Origin: Amycolatopsis tolypomycina
GTDB lineage: Bacteria > Actinomycetota > Actinomycetes > Mycobacteriales > Pseudonocardiaceae
Length of the DNA: 64,000 nt
Direction of reading: 5' to 3'
Assembly (NCBI RefSeq): GCF_900105945.1
Contig: NZ_FNSO01000004.1
Span: forward strand, 2,852,001 to 2,916,000
Shown: in pieces, positions 48,764 through 57,810 of the stretch
How the letters are laid out: the number at the start of each line of letters is the position of its first letter
Position numbering within the stretch: position 1 is the stretch's first letter
The notes under the pieces: model-generated
What the model saw: only the letters and a program-made list of their open reading frames with translations
What the model was told of the DNA's origin: nothing
Databases searched by the model: none
Program-made: the position numbers and the translations under genes

Positions 48764-49690
48764 ATGGCCCGGCCCGTCTGGAGCGGCGCACTGAGCCTGG
48801 GACTGGTCACCGTGCCGGTGGAGCTGTACCCGGCGGTGGCGGACCACACGATCCACTTCCACCAGTTCGAACGCGGGACGTCGGACCGCATCCGCAACCG
48901 GCGGGTCAACGAGCGGACCGGCGAAGAGGTCACCCAGGACGAAATCGTCAAGGGCTACGACCTCGGCGGCGGCGACCACGTGCTCGTCGAACCGGACGAA
49001 CTGGACGAGATCGCGCCCGAGCGGTCGCGCCGGATCGACATCGAGCAGTTCGTCGAGCTCGACGAGATCGACCCGTGGTTCTTCGACAAGACGTACTGGC
49101 TCAAGCCGGCGAAGGAGGACTTCGCCAAGGCGTACGGCCTGCTGCTGCAGGCGATGGACCGCAGCGAGAAGGCCGGTATCGCCAAATTCGTACTGCGCGG
49201 CAAGGAGTACCTCGCGGCCGTCCGCGCCGGCGAGGACGTGATGGTGCTCAACACCCTGCACTTCGTCGCCGACCTGCGGAAGCCGAAGGACGTCATGGGC
49301 AAGCTGCCGCAGCTGCCGAAACCGCGGCCCAAGGAGCTCGACATGGCGCTCGCGCTGGTCGACGAGATGACCGCGCCCTGGAAACCCGAGGACTACCGCG
49401 ACGAATACTCCAAGCGCGTCGAAGAGCTGATCAAGGCGAAGGAAGCAGGCAAGGAGATCACCCACGAGGAGGAGCCGGAGCCCTCGGCCGACGTCGTCGA
49501 CCTGTTCGAGGCGTTGTCGCGCAGCGTGAAGAACCGCAAGGGCGGCGGCAAGGAGCCGAAGAAGAAGGCCGGGAAGAAACTGTCCGAGCTGTCGAAGTCC
49601 GATTTGGACAAGCTGGCTCGCGAGCAGGGCGTGAAGGGCCGCTCGAAGATGACGCGGGCCGAGCTCGAGAAGGCCCTGAAAGCATCGTGA
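48764..49690 (+). CDS. ku: Ku protein of bacterial non-homologous end joining
   Basis: A 308-residue homodimeric DNA-end-binding protein. The Ku core starts with RPVWSGALSLGLVTVPVELY and runs to about 250 (DWFF-type WFFDKTYWLKPAK, and VLNTLHFVADLR). The extension ends in a HeH/SAP-like tail (KLAREQGVKGRSKMTRAELE) nearly the same as that of the small protein at 45332. AGGAGG lies before the ATG. No LigD partner is encoded in the window. Expression in stress or stationary phase is predicted from the upstream promoter. Confidence 0.95.
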   Translation: MARPVWSGALSLGLVTVPVELYPAVADHTIHFHQFERGTSDRIRNRRVNERTGEEVTQDEIVKGYDLGGGDHVLVEPDELDEIAPERSRRIDIEQFVELDEIDPWFFDKTYWLKPAKEDFAKAYGLLLQAMDRSEKAGIAKFVLRGKEYLAAVRAGEDVMVLNTLHFVADLRKPKDVMGKLPQLPKPRPKELDMALALVDEMTAPWKPEDYRDEYSKRVEELIKAKEAGKEITHEEEPEPSADVVDLFEALSRSVKNRKGGGKEPKKKAGKKLSELSKSDLDKLAREQGVKGRSKMTRAELEKALKAS

Positions 49691-49691
49691 C

Positions 49692-50318
49692 TCAGCCGAG
49701 CAGCTTCGCCGCCGCACGCAGATCGGCGACGAAGGCCGCGTAGGCGTCGTCGCGGTCCGGGGCCCGCAGCACCGCCGACGGGTGGACCGTGGCCAGCGCC
49801 GACGGCACCAGGTCGGCGACGTCCGCCGGTGCTTCCACCGGCTCGCCGCGGTGGGCGGTGAGCCGGAACTTCGGGCCCAGCAACGACTGAGCGGCCGTCG
49901 CGCCCAGCAACAGCACCAGCTCCGGGCGCACCGCGCGCAGCTCGGCCAGCAGCCACGGGCGGCACGCGACCACCTCGGTGCGGCCCGGCTTCTGGTGGAT
50001 GCGGCGCTTCCCCTCGCGCTTGAACTTGAAGTGCTTGACCGCGTTGGTGACGTACAACGACCGCCGGTCGAAGCCGGCTTCCTCGAAGGCGCGGTCCAGC
50101 AGTTTCCCGGCCGGTCCCACGAACGGCTCACCCGCGAGGTCTTCCTTGTCGCCGGGCTGCTCGCCGACGACGAGGACCTGCGCCCCGGCGTCGCCTTCGC
50201 CGAAGACGGTCTGCGTGGCGTCCTGGTAGAGCGGGCAACCCCGGCAACCGGACGCCGCCGACCGCAACCGGTCGAGGTCGGTGGTGTCCGGTGGCTCGGC
50301 ACCGCGGGAATCCGGCAT
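49692..50318 (-). CDS. udgX: UdgX-type uracil-DNA glycosylase
   Basis: A 208-residue enzyme of the family-4-like UDG group. The insertion KRRIHQK (K104-K110) is the UdgX hallmark; its histidine (H108 here) forms a covalent bond with the abasic site in the mycobacterial enzyme. Motif A reads GEQPGDKED and motif B is HPSAVLRAP. Cysteines C25, C28 and C119 fit the iron-sulfur site. The ATG at 50318 gives the normal length. A near-consensus SigF-type promoter is just upstream. Confidence 0.92.
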   Translation of the reverse strand: MPDSRGAEPPDTTDLDRLRSAASGCRGCPLYQDATQTVFGEGDAGAQVLVVGEQPGDKEDLAGEPFVGPAGKLLDRAFEEAGFDRRSLYVTNAVKHFKFKREGKRRIHQKPGRTEVVACRPWLLAELRAVRPELVLLLGATAAQSLLGPKFRLTAHRGEPVEAPADVADLVPSALATVHPSAVLRAPDRDDAYAAFVADLRAAAKLLG

Positions 50319-50328
50319 GCCCCCGGAA

Positions 50329-50354
50329 ATTCCCCGGCCACGGCGCGGGTAAAC
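50329..50354 (-). promoter_or_regulatory. Near-consensus SigF-type promoter of udgX
   Basis: Minus strand: GTTT (50354-50351), 16 bases, GGGAAT (50334-50329), one base from GGGTAT. Start of transcription would fall almost at the ATG. Confidence 0.38.
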
Positions 50355-50371
50355 GTGCCCGGCCCGGGTAG
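50347..50371 (+). promoter_or_regulatory. SigF-type promoter of the CBS gene
   Basis: GGGT (50347-50350), 15 bases, GGGTAG (50366-50371), 35 bases before the ATG at 50406. It overlaps the divergent udgX -35 element. Confidence 0.5.
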
Positions 50372-50405
50372 CCGAGACGCAACCGCCCAGAGAAAGGAGT
50401 TCACG

Positions 50406-50822
50406 ATGACCACCGCACGCGACATCATGACGTCGGACGCGACCTGCGCCCGGGAGTCCGACACCGTGCACGACGCCGCGGTCACCATGGCCCAGAAGAG
50501 TGTCGGCGCGCTGCCGATCTGCGGTGAGGACAACCGGCTCAAGGGCATGATCACCGACCGCGACATCGTGGTGAAGGTGCTGGCCGAGGGCAAGGACCCG
50601 CGCGCGGTCCACGTCGGCGAACTCGCCCAGGGCGAGGTCGTCACGATCGGCGCGGACGACGACGCCCAGGAGATCCTGCGCACGATGTCCGAGCACCGCG
50701 TCCGCCGGCTGCCGGTGATCGACGGGCACGACCTCGTCGGGATCGTCGCCCAGGCCGACGTGGCCCGCGCGCTGTCGAACCCCAGCGCCGGCGAGCTGGT
50801 CGAGGCGCTGTCCTACGACTGA
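50406..50822 (+). CDS. Paired CBS-domain protein
   Basis: A 138-residue Bateman module: CBS1 at about 5-60 (DIMTSDATCARESDTVHDAAV to ITDRDIVVKVL) and CBS2 at about 70-128 (VTIGADDDAQEILRTMSEHRVRRLPVI). Such stand-alone modules bind adenine nucleotides and act as energy sensors; homologues in mycobacteria are called hypoxic response protein 1. GAAAGGAG precedes the ATG. A perfect terminator follows. Confidence 0.93.
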   Translation: MTTARDIMTSDATCARESDTVHDAAVTMAQKSVGALPICGEDNRLKGMITDRDIVVKVLAEGKDPRAVHVGELAQGEVVTIGADDDAQEILRTMSEHRVRRLPVIDGHDLVGIVAQADVARALSNPSAGELVEALSYD

Positions 50823-50836
50823 GTGACCCCTCGACC

Positions 50837-50878
50837 CACTACGGCCGCCCCCGGCACGTTCCGGGGGCGGCCGTAGTG
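50837..50878. terminator. Perfect 18-bp hairpin terminator
   Basis: CACTACGGCCGCCCCCGG (50837-50854) pairs exactly with 50861-50878 over loop CACGTT, between the convergent CBS and DUF3040 genes. Confidence 0.82.
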
Positions 50879-50888
50879 CGCTGGCACG

Positions 50889-51194
50889 TCAGCGGGAACC
50901 GGTGGCGGCGGTACCGTCCTCAGTGGACTCGCGGATGGCCTCGGCGCGGGCGATGTGCCAGGCCACCAGTGCGCCCGCGCTCACCGTGCCCCACAGCACG
51001 AGCGCGGCGTCGCGGGCGAACAGGCCCACGAGCAGCATCGTCACCGCCGTGATGTCGCACAGCAGGAGCAACAGGCTCCACCGCCTGGGCGCGCGCAGCG
51101 AGCGGCCGCTGAGGGCGGCGGCGAACGCGGGATCACTCGCGCGCAGCTCCGCCTCGATTTCGCGCAGGGCGTGGCGTTCTCGATCCGGGAGCAT
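50889..51194 (-). CDS. DUF3040 small membrane protein (second copy)
   Basis: A 101-residue paralogue of the protein at 1891-2154: a charged amphipathic start (ERHALREIEAELRASDPAFAAAL) and two transmembrane segments at about 40-58 and 63-83. GGAGG lies before the ATG at 51194, with a SigF-type promoter further up. The family function is unknown. Confidence 0.86.
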   Translation of the reverse strand: MLPDRERHALREIEAELRASDPAFAAALSGRSLRAPRRWSLLLLLCDITAVTMLLVGLFARDAALVLWGTVSAGALVAWHIARAEAIRESTEDGTAATGSR

Positions 51195-51226
51195 GGGGGG
51201 CCTCCTCGCCTCGGCTACCGGGCTGG

Positions 51227-51252
51227 ATACCCGTTTTCCCCGCTTCCGAAGC
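51227..51252 (-). promoter_or_regulatory. SigF-type promoter of the second DUF3040 gene
   Basis: Minus strand: GCTT (51252-51249), 16 bases, GGGTAT (51232-51227), 33 bases upstream of the ATG. Confidence 0.52.
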
Positions 51253-51259
51253 GAGAAAC

Positions 51260-53026
51260 TCAGTGGTTGTCGCGGGGAATGCCCTTCGTCGCGGCGATGC
51301 GCTGGTACGCGACGGCCGGGCGCAGCACCATGCCGTCACACAGCTGGTCGACCATCGACCGCTGGATCTGCTGCCACGGCGTCTGCGACTCGGGCACGGG
51401 GTAGCCGCCCGCCTCGGCCAGCTCCCGGTGGCGCCGGGCGAGTTCCTCGTCGGAGACGAGGACGTCCGCGGTGCCGGCGCCGAGGTCGATCCGGACCCGG
51501 TCCCCGGTGCGCAGCACGGCGAGACCGCCGCCGGCCGCGGCTTCGGGCGAGGCGTTGAGGATCGACGGCGAGCCGGAGGTGCCCGACTGGCGGCCGTCGC
51601 CGAGGCAGGGCAGCTCGTGCACGCCCCGCTTGATCAGCTCCGCCGGCGGCCGCATGTTCACCACCTCCGCGGAGCCCGGGTAGCCGAGCGGGCCGGTGCC
51701 GCGCATGACCAGCAGCGAGTGCTCGTCGACGCCGAGGTCCGCCTCGTCGATGCGGGCGTGGTAGTCCTCCGGGCCGTCGAACACGACCGCGGTGCCTTCG
51801 TAGACGCCCCCGGCCAGGTACCGCCGCCGGAACTCCGGCGAGATCACGCTGGACTTCATGATCGCCGCGTCGAAGAGGTTGCCCTTGAGCACCAGGAACC
51901 CGGCGTCGGGGGTGAGGGCGGTGTCGAAGGTCCGGATGACGTCCCGGTCGCCGGCCTCGGCGTCCCGGCAGTTGTCGCCGAGGGTGCGACCGTTGACCGT
52001 CGGCGCGTCCTCGTGGACCAGCCCGTGCCGCATCAGCTCGTGCACCACGGCCGGGACCCCGCCCGCGCGGTGGAACTCCTCGCCGAGGTACTTGCCGGCG
52101 GGCTGCAGGTCGACCAGCAGCGGGACGCCGTGACCGAGCCGCTGCCAGTCGTCCAGGGGCAGGTCGACGCCGATGTGCCGGGCGATCGCGCCGATGTGGA
52201 TGGGCGCGTTGGTCGAGCCGCCGATCGCGGAGCTCACCACGATGGCGTTCTCGAACGCCTCGCGCGTCAGGATGTCCGACGGCTTGAGGTCTTCGCGGAC
52301 CATGTCGACGATCCGCAGCCCGGTCCGGTAGGCCATCCGCGCCCGGTCGCGGTGCGGGGCCGGGATGGCCGCGCAGCCAGGGAGGCTCATGCCGAGGGCT
52401 TCGGCGAGGGCGTTCATCGTGGACGCCGTGCCCATCGTGTTGCAGTGCCCGGGGGAGGGGGCCGAGGACGCGACGAGCTCCATGAACCCGGCGTCGTCGA
52501 TCTCGCCGGCCGCGAGCAGCTCCCGCGCCTTCCAGATGATCGTGCCCGAGCCGGTGCGCTTGCCGTCGTACCAGCCGTTGAGCATCGGGCCGCCGGACAG
52601 CACGATCGCCGGGATGTCGACGGTCGCGGCGGCCATCAGGCACGCCGGGGTGGTCTTGTCGCAGCCGGTGGTGAGCACGACGCCGTCGATCGGGTAGCCG
52701 TAGAGCGTCTCGACCAGGCCGAGGTAGGCGAGGTTGCGGTCGAGCGCGGCGGTCGGGCGTTTGCCGGTCTCTTGAATGGGGTGGACCGGGAACTCGATGG
52801 CGATGCCGCCGGCCTCGCGGATGCCTTCGCGCGTGCGGTCGGCCAGCTGCAGGTGGTGGCGGTTGCAGGGGGTGAGGTCGGAGCCGGTCTGCGCGATCCC
52901 GATGATCGGCTTGCCGGACTGCAGCTCCTCCCGGGTCAGGCCCCAGTTCTGGTACCGCTCGAGGTAGAGCGCGGTCATCCCGGGGTCGGCGGGGTTGTTG
53001 AACCAAGCTTCGCTGCGCAGTCCCAT
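51260..53026 (-). CDS. IlvD/Edd-family dehydratase, probably for sugar acids
   Basis: A 588-residue iron-sulfur dehydratase. Cluster cysteines are visible in [19 protein letters not shown] and [10 protein letters not shown], and a C-terminal swivel domain follows. Its opening ([20 protein letters not shown]) and length are closer to L-arabinonate/xylonate dehydratases than to branched-chain IlvD. It likely makes 2-keto-3-deoxy sugar acids, in keeping with the neighbouring plant-polysaccharide genes. The ATG at 53026 is used; a longer frame would translate the repeat element upstream. Confidence 0.88.
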   Translation of the reverse strand: MGLRSEAWFNNPADPGMTALYLERYQNWGLTREELQSGKPIIGIAQTGSDLTPCNRHHLQLADRTREGIREAGGIAIEFPVHPIQETGKRPTAALDRNLAYLGLVETLYGYPIDGVVLTTGCDKTTPACLMAAATVDIPAIVLSGGPMLNGWYDGKRTGSGTIIWKARELLAAGEIDDAGFMELVASSAPSPGHCNTMGTASTMNALAEALGMSLPGCAAIPAPHRDRARMAYRTGLRIVDMVREDLKPSDILTREAFENAIVVSSAIGGSTNAPIHIGAIARHIGVDLPLDDWQRLGHGVPLLVDLQPAGKYLGEEFHRAGGVPAVVHELMRHGLVHEDAPTVNGRTLGDNCRDAEAGDRDVIRTFDTALTPDAGFLVLKGNLFDAAIMKSSVISPEFRRRYLAGGVYEGTAVVFDGPEDYHARIDEADLGVDEHSLLVMRGTGPLGYPGSAEVVNMRPPAELIKRGVHELPCLGDGRQSGTSGSPSILNASPEAAAGGGLAVLRTGDRVRIDLGAGTADVLVSDEELARRHRELAEAGGYPVPESQTPWQQIQRSMVDQLCDGMVLRPAVAYQRIAATKGIPRDNH

Positions 53027-53072
53027 ACCGGCCAGTCTGGCAACGGCGGTCCCGGATTGCACGCCCCGGCTC

Positions 53073-53161
53073 AAGCGCCCCAATGTGGCGTTCGGTGCGT
53101 TGGACGCACCGAACGCCACATTGGGTGCGTTGGACGCAACCAACGCCACATTGGGGCGCTT
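53073..53161. repeat. Complex hairpin repeat (CCCAATGTGGCGTTCGG family), copy 2
   Basis: The outer arms 53073-53092 and 53142-53161 are exact 20-bp complements beginning AAGCGCCCCAATG. Inside, 53079-53100 pairs perfectly with 53104-53125. It shares the CCCAATGTGGCGTTCGGTGC unit with the element at 8104-8188. It starts four bases past the beta-glucosidase stop, suiting a terminator between that operon and the dehydratase gene. Confidence 0.88.
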
Positions 53162-53164
53162 GGG

Positions 53165-54571
53165 TCAGCCGAGCCCGTTGAGGCCGATCACCCGGGAGTA
53201 CCAGTGGGCGCTCTGCTTCGGCGTCCGCCGCTGCGTGTCGTAGTCGACGTGGACCAGGCCGAACCGCTTCGCGTAGCCCTCGGCCCACTCGAAGTTGTCC
53301 AGCAGCGACCAGTAGAAGTACCCGCGCAGGTCGACGCCGGCCTGGATCGCGTCGTGGCAGGCCCGCAGGTGGGAGTCGAGGAACGCCACGCGGTCGGTGT
53401 CGACGATGTCACCGCCGTCGGAGACGACGTCGGGGTAGGCCGCGCCGTTCTCCGTGATGTACAGCGGCAGCTGCCGGTAGCCGCGGTGCACCTGCAGCAG
53501 GGACTCGGTCAGCCCGGCCGGCTGGACCTCCCACCCGGAGTCCGTGCGGGGCGCCGCCGGGTCCGGGACGAAGTGCACGTCACCCGCGCCGACCCACTCG
53601 GGGCCCGCCGGCTCGCTGCCCGGCACCGGGCGGCCCGCGACGCGGTAGTCGCGGTAGTAGTTCACGCCCAGCCAGTCGACGTGCGCGGCGATGATCGCGG
53701 CGTCCTCGTCGCGCACGACCGAGCCCAGGCCGAACGGCTCGAGGTCGGTGACCAGGTCGTCCGGGTAGCCGCCGCGCAGCACCGGGTCGAGGAACAGCCG
53801 GTTCTGCAGGCCGTCGATCCGCCGGGCCGCGGAGACGTCGGAGACGTTCGCCGGGTCGTGCGGGGCGACCGGGTACAGGTTCAGCGTGATGCCGGCCGGG
53901 ACGTCCCGGGCGTGCCGCCGGATGATGTCCATGGCCAGGCCGTGGCCCAGCAGCAGGTGGTGCGTGGCGGCCACCGCCGCCGGGTGGTCGGTGCGGCCGG
54001 GCGCGTGGATGCCGCCCGCGTAGCCGAGCATCGCCGCGCACCAGGGCTCGTTGAGCGTCGACCAGCTGGCGACGCGGTCACCCAGCCGCTCCAGCACGGT
54101 CTCGGCGTATTCGGCGAACCGGTAGGCGGTGTCCCGGTTGGTCCAGCCGCCCTTCTCCTCCAGGGCCTGCGGCAGGTCCCAGTGGTACAGCGTCGCCCAC
54201 GGCTGGATCCCGGACTCGAGCAGGCAGTCGACCAGCCGGTCGTAGAAGCCGAGCCCGGCGGCGTTCGGCGCGCCGCCGTCCGGCCGCACCCGCGGCCACG
54301 CCAGCGAGAAGCGGTAGGCGCCGAGGTTGAGCCGGCGCATCAGCCCGACGTCTTCGGAGTACCGCCGGTAGTGGTCGGCCGCCGGTTCGCCGTTGTCGCC
54401 GCCCCGGACCGCACCCGGGCGGCGGGCGAAGACGTCCCAGACCGAGTCGGTGCGCCCGTCGGCCGTCGTGGCTCCTTCCACCTGGAACGACGCGGTGGCG
54501 GCGCCCCAGACGAAGCCAGGCGGGAACATCAACGCGGTCTCCGCCCGAACGCTGTCGGGATGTACGGACAT
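53165..54571 (-). CDS. bglC: GH1 beta-glucosidase of the cello-oligosaccharide operon
   Basis: A 468-residue cytoplasmic GH1 enzyme. The acid/base Glu is in TLNEPWC (about residue 174) and the nucleophile Glu in YITENG (about 375); FVWGAATASFQVEG is at the N terminus. No signal peptide, so it splits imported cellobiose and short cello-oligosaccharides to glucose. The ATG at 54571 lies two bases past the cebG stop. Its place at the end of cebEFG matches the Streptomyces ceb operon. Confidence 0.93.
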   Translation of the reverse strand: MSVHPDSVRAETALMFPPGFVWGAATASFQVEGATTADGRTDSVWDVFARRPGAVRGGDNGEPAADHYRRYSEDVGLMRRLNLGAYRFSLAWPRVRPDGGAPNAAGLGFYDRLVDCLLESGIQPWATLYHWDLPQALEEKGGWTNRDTAYRFAEYAETVLERLGDRVASWSTLNEPWCAAMLGYAGGIHAPGRTDHPAAVAATHHLLLGHGLAMDIIRRHARDVPAGITLNLYPVAPHDPANVSDVSAARRIDGLQNRLFLDPVLRGGYPDDLVTDLEPFGLGSVVRDEDAAIIAAHVDWLGVNYYRDYRVAGRPVPGSEPAGPEWVGAGDVHFVPDPAAPRTDSGWEVQPAGLTESLLQVHRGYRQLPLYITENGAAYPDVVSDGGDIVDTDRVAFLDSHLRACHDAIQAGVDLRGYFYWSLLDNFEWAEGYAKRFGLVHVDYDTQRRTPKQSAHWYSRVIGLNGLG

Positions 54572-54573
54572 GT

Positions 54574-55455
54574 TCACCCTTTCACGGCACCTTGCATGAT
54601 CCCGGCCACGATCTGGCGGCCGAGGAGGACGAAGACGATGAGGATGGGAATCGTGGCCAGGGTCGTGCCGGCCAGGACGAGGGAATAGTCGACGTAGTAG
54701 CCGCTCTGCAGCTTTTCCAGGGCCACCTGGACGGTGGGGTTGCCGGCGTCCAGCACGACGAGCGGCCACAGGAAGTCGTTCCAGGACATCATGAACGTGA
54801 ACATCGCGAGGATCGCCGCGGCCGGGCGCACGGCGGGCAGGCAGACGTTCCAGAAGACCCGGATCATGCTGCAGCCGTCGACGCGCGCGGCCTCGATGAG
54901 CTCGTACGGCAGAGCGTCCACTGTGTACTGCCGCATCCAGAACACGCCGAACGCGGTGACCAGGTTGGGCACGATCACCGCCGTCAGGCTGCCCGTCCAG
55001 CCCAGTTCGGACATCGCGATGAACAGCGGGATGATGCCCAGCTGGGTGGGCACCGCGAGCGTGACGACGATGAAGACGAACAGCTTGTTGCTCCCGCGGA
55101 ACCGCAGTTTCGCGAAGGCGAACCCGGCCAGCGCCGAGAACAGCACCGTCGTCAGCGTCACCGTGCCGGACACGATGACGCTGTTGGCAAGCGCTTTCCA
55201 GAACGGCACGGTGTCGAACACCCGCGACGCGTTCGCGAAGAAGTTGCCGCCGGGCACGAACGGCGGGATGCGCTCGGTGAGCATCCCGTTGTCGCGGCTG
55301 GCCACCAGGAACGACCAGTAGAACGGGAACAGCGAGCCGAGCACGAAGATCGCCAGCACGATGTAGGTCGCCTTGCGGGGCTTGCCGAGCGTGGCGACCT
55401 TCTGCCGGATCCCCGGTTTGCTTCCGGTGGGGATGTCACTCTGGAGTGTGGTCAT
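54574..55455 (-). CDS. cebG: Cello-oligosaccharide ABC transporter permease CebG
   Basis: A 293-residue MalG-like inner-membrane permease with six predicted helices and the EAA loop ELIEAARVDGCSMIRVFWNV, which contacts the ATPase. The ATG at 55455 overlaps the cebF stop. No ATPase gene is in the operon, as in ceb systems that use the shared MsiK ATPase encoded elsewhere. Named from operon order and the CebR operator. Confidence 0.87.
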   Translation of the reverse strand: MTTLQSDIPTGSKPGIRQKVATLGKPRKATYIVLAIFVLGSLFPFYWSFLVASRDNGMLTERIPPFVPGGNFFANASRVFDTVPFWKALANSVIVSGTVTLTTVLFSALAGFAFAKLRFRGSNKLFVFIVVTLAVPTQLGIIPLFIAMSELGWTGSLTAVIVPNLVTAFGVFWMRQYTVDALPYELIEAARVDGCSMIRVFWNVCLPAVRPAAAILAMFTFMMSWNDFLWPLVVLDAGNPTVQVALEKLQSGYYVDYSLVLAGTTLATIPILIVFVLLGRQIVAGIMQGAVKG

Positions 55456-56447
55456 TTCTTCTTCACCTTCACCGCCGGGGTGCTGGCGATCCGGCTGGTG
55501 ATGAAGAAGTTCGCCAGCGCGATGAGCACGATGATCAGGAACAGCACCCAGGCGATCGCCGAGGCGTAGCCGAGGTCGGCGTTCTGGAACGCCGTCTGGT
55601 AGAGGTACAGCGTCACGGTCTGGAACTGGTTGGTCGAACCGCCGTTGTTCGACCCCGGCATGGCGTCGAACAGCTTCGGCTCGGTGAAGATCTGCAGGCC
55701 GCCGATCGTCGAGGTGATCGTGATGAAGATCAGCGTCGGCCGCAGCAGCGGCAGGGTGACGTTCCAGAAGCGGCGCCACGTGCCCGCGCCGTCGATCACG
55801 GCGGCCTCGTGCAGTTCCTTGGGGATGGCCTGCATGGCCGCCAGTACGATCAGGGCGTTGTAGCCGGTCCAGCGCCAGTTCACCATGATCGCGATCGCGA
55901 CGTGGCTGCCGAACCGGTTGGCCTGCCAGTCGACCGGGTCGAGGCCGATGGTCTGCAGCACGCCGTTGATCAGCCCGTACTTCGGGCCGAACAGGTTGGC
56001 GAAGATGATGCCGATCGCGACGAGGCTGGCCGCGTACGGCAGCAGGATGCCGACGCGCCAGCCGGTCGCGCCGCGCAGCCGGGCCCCGAGCAGCGCCGCC
56101 AGCATGACCGCGATGATGAGCTGCGGGACGCTGGACAGCAGGAAGATGCTGATCGTGTTCGTCAGCGCGTTCCAGAACTGCGTGTCGGCGAAGAGCTCCT
56201 TGAAGTTGTCGAGGCCGATGAAGTCGGGGTCGTCGCTCCCGGCTTCCCACTTGAACAGCGAGACGTAGGCGGTGTAGAGCAGCGGGAACAGCCCGACGAT
56301 CCCGAAGAGGATGAAGAACGGCGCGATGTAGAGGTACGGCGAGACCTTGACGTCCCACCGGCTCAACCGGTGACGGAAGGTGGGCCGGGGAGACACGCGC
56401 TCCCCGGCCTTACTCCCTTCTGGCGCGACCTTGTCGAGGACGGTCAT
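55452..56447 (-). CDS. cebF: Cello-oligosaccharide ABC transporter permease CebF
   Basis: A 331-residue MalF-like permease. A cytoplasmic N terminus precedes the first helix (LYIAPFFILFGIVGLFPLLY); six helices follow and the EAA loop reads ELHEAAVIDGAGTWRRFWNV. It forms the membrane channel with CebG. It begins four bases after the binding-protein stop and overlaps cebG. Family membership is certain; sugar specificity comes from context. Confidence 0.87.
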   Translation of the reverse strand: MTVLDKVAPEGSKAGERVSPRPTFRHRLSRWDVKVSPYLYIAPFFILFGIVGLFPLLYTAYVSLFKWEAGSDDPDFIGLDNFKELFADTQFWNALTNTISIFLLSSVPQLIIAVMLAALLGARLRGATGWRVGILLPYAASLVAIGIIFANLFGPKYGLINGVLQTIGLDPVDWQANRFGSHVAIAIMVNWRWTGYNALIVLAAMQAIPKELHEAAVIDGAGTWRRFWNVTLPLLRPTLIFITITSTIGGLQIFTEPKLFDAMPGSNNGGSTNQFQTVTLYLYQTAFQNADLGYASAIAWVLFLIIVLIALANFFITSRIASTPAVKVKKK

Positions 56448-56451
56448 CGGT

Positions 56452-57756
56452 TCAGCGCGTGATCTTCTTCGCGGCTTCGACCATCTGGTTCCAGCCGTCC
56501 GCCGCCGACTTGCCCTGCTCGACCGCCTGCAGTGCCGGGCTGGACGCGTTCTCCTGGATCTGGCCGTCGCCGGGGCCCTTGTACTGCGGCTTCTGCACCT
56601 TCTTGGCCTGCTCGGCGAACAGCGCGCCGACCTTCGTGTCGCCGAAGTAGTCGTTGGTGTAGCTCAGCAGCGCCGGGTCCGAGAGCGCCTTGACCTGGCT
56701 GGGGAAGGTGCCCTTGGCCTGGAACGCCTTGATCTGCTGCTCCGGGGCGGTCAGCCAGGCCGCGAGCTCGGCGGCCTCCTTCGGGTGCTTGGACTGCGTC
56801 GGGACGGTCAGGTACGAACCACCCCAGTTGCCGCCGCCGCCGGGGAAGGCCGCGGTGACGGCCCACTTGCCGGCGTTCTCCGGGCCGGCCTGCTCCTTGA
56901 TCACGCCGAGCATCCAGGCGGGGCACACCTTCGTGGCGAACGCGCCCTGCTTGAAGCCGGTGTTCCACTCGTTGCTGAACGCGGTGAGCTTGGCCGACTC
57001 GCCCTTGGCGACCGCGTCGGTGACCTTGGCCCAGGCGTCCTTGATGCCCTGGTTGGTCTCGACGGCGAGCTTGTCGTCGGTGTTGATGTAGCCCTGGGGG
57101 AGCTGGTTGACCATCGCGTTGAAGTTCTGTGCGGCCGAGTCGAACCAGGCCTTGCCGTTGCTCTTCTTGACGAAGTCCGCGCCGGCGGCGAAGTAGCTGT
57201 CCCAGGTGGCGAACAGGGGCTTCACGGCCTCGGGGTCGTCCGGCAGGCCGGCGGCCTTGAACATGTCCTTGCGGTAGCACATGGCGAGCGGCCCGATGTC
57301 GGTGCCGTAGCCGATGAGCTTGCCGTCCTTGGTCTTGGCGGCGTCGTACTTCCAGGGCAGCCAGCGGTCGGCGGAGGCGTCGGCCGGGCCGATCTTGCTC
57401 AGGTCGTTGAACTTGGAGCCCTTGTCGAGGAAGTCGGAAAGGTGGCCCTCCTCGAGCGCCGTCACGTCGGCCAGGCCCGAGCCCGCGGCCAGCTTCGTGA
57501 CGAGTTCCTCGTGGTAGGGGCCGCCCTGGCCGGTCTTGCGGTGGGTGATCTTGATGTTGGGGTGCAGCCGCTCGTACTCCGGGATGAGGGCCTCGTAACC
57601 GAACTCGGTGAACGTCGCCAGCGTCAGGTCGACCTTCTCGTTCGGGTTCGCGGCCGCCGGCGTGTTGGTGTCACCGCCTCCGCTGCAGGCCGAGGCGCCG
57701 AGCGCCGTCATCGTGATACCCAGTGCCAGGACCAGGCCGTTCCGGATCGTTCTCAC
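56452..57756 (-). CDS. cebE: Cello-oligosaccharide-binding lipoprotein CebE
   Basis: A 434-residue extracellular solute-binding lipoprotein. A signal peptide (IRNGLVLALGITMTALG) ends in the lipobox ASAC with the lipidated Cys at 24; a two-lobed sugar-binding domain follows (EALIPEYERLHPNIKITH near the start). The GTG at 57756 is chosen because AAGGTGG precedes it and the signal peptide then has normal length; a GTG at 57795 is the alternative. The exact CebR box is 55 bases upstream. Confidence 0.88.
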   Translation of the reverse strand: MRTIRNGLVLALGITMTALGASACSGGGDTNTPAAANPNEKVDLTLATFTEFGYEALIPEYERLHPNIKITHRKTGQGGPYHEELVTKLAAGSGLADVTALEEGHLSDFLDKGSKFNDLSKIGPADASADRWLPWKYDAAKTKDGKLIGYGTDIGPLAMCYRKDMFKAAGLPDDPEAVKPLFATWDSYFAAGADFVKKSNGKAWFDSAAQNFNAMVNQLPQGYINTDDKLAVETNQGIKDAWAKVTDAVAKGESAKLTAFSNEWNTGFKQGAFATKVCPAWMLGVIKEQAGPENAGKWAVTAAFPGGGGNWGGSYLTVPTQSKHPKEAAELAAWLTAPEQQIKAFQAKGTFPSQVKALSDPALLSYTNDYFGDTKVGALFAEQAKKVQKPQYKGPGDGQIQENASSPALQAVEQGKSAADGWNQMVEAAKKITR

Positions 57757-57782
57757 GTGTCCAACCACCTTGTTGACGGGAA

Positions 57783-57796
57783 TGAGCGCTCTCACT
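57783..57796. promoter_or_regulatory. Degenerate CebR-like half site
   Basis: The minus strand reads TGAGAGCGCTCATT, sharing the GAGCGCTC centre with the exact CebR box 15 bases away. It may give cooperative binding, or be chance. Confidence 0.3.
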
Positions 57797-57810
57797 GCTG
57801 GGAGCCGATC

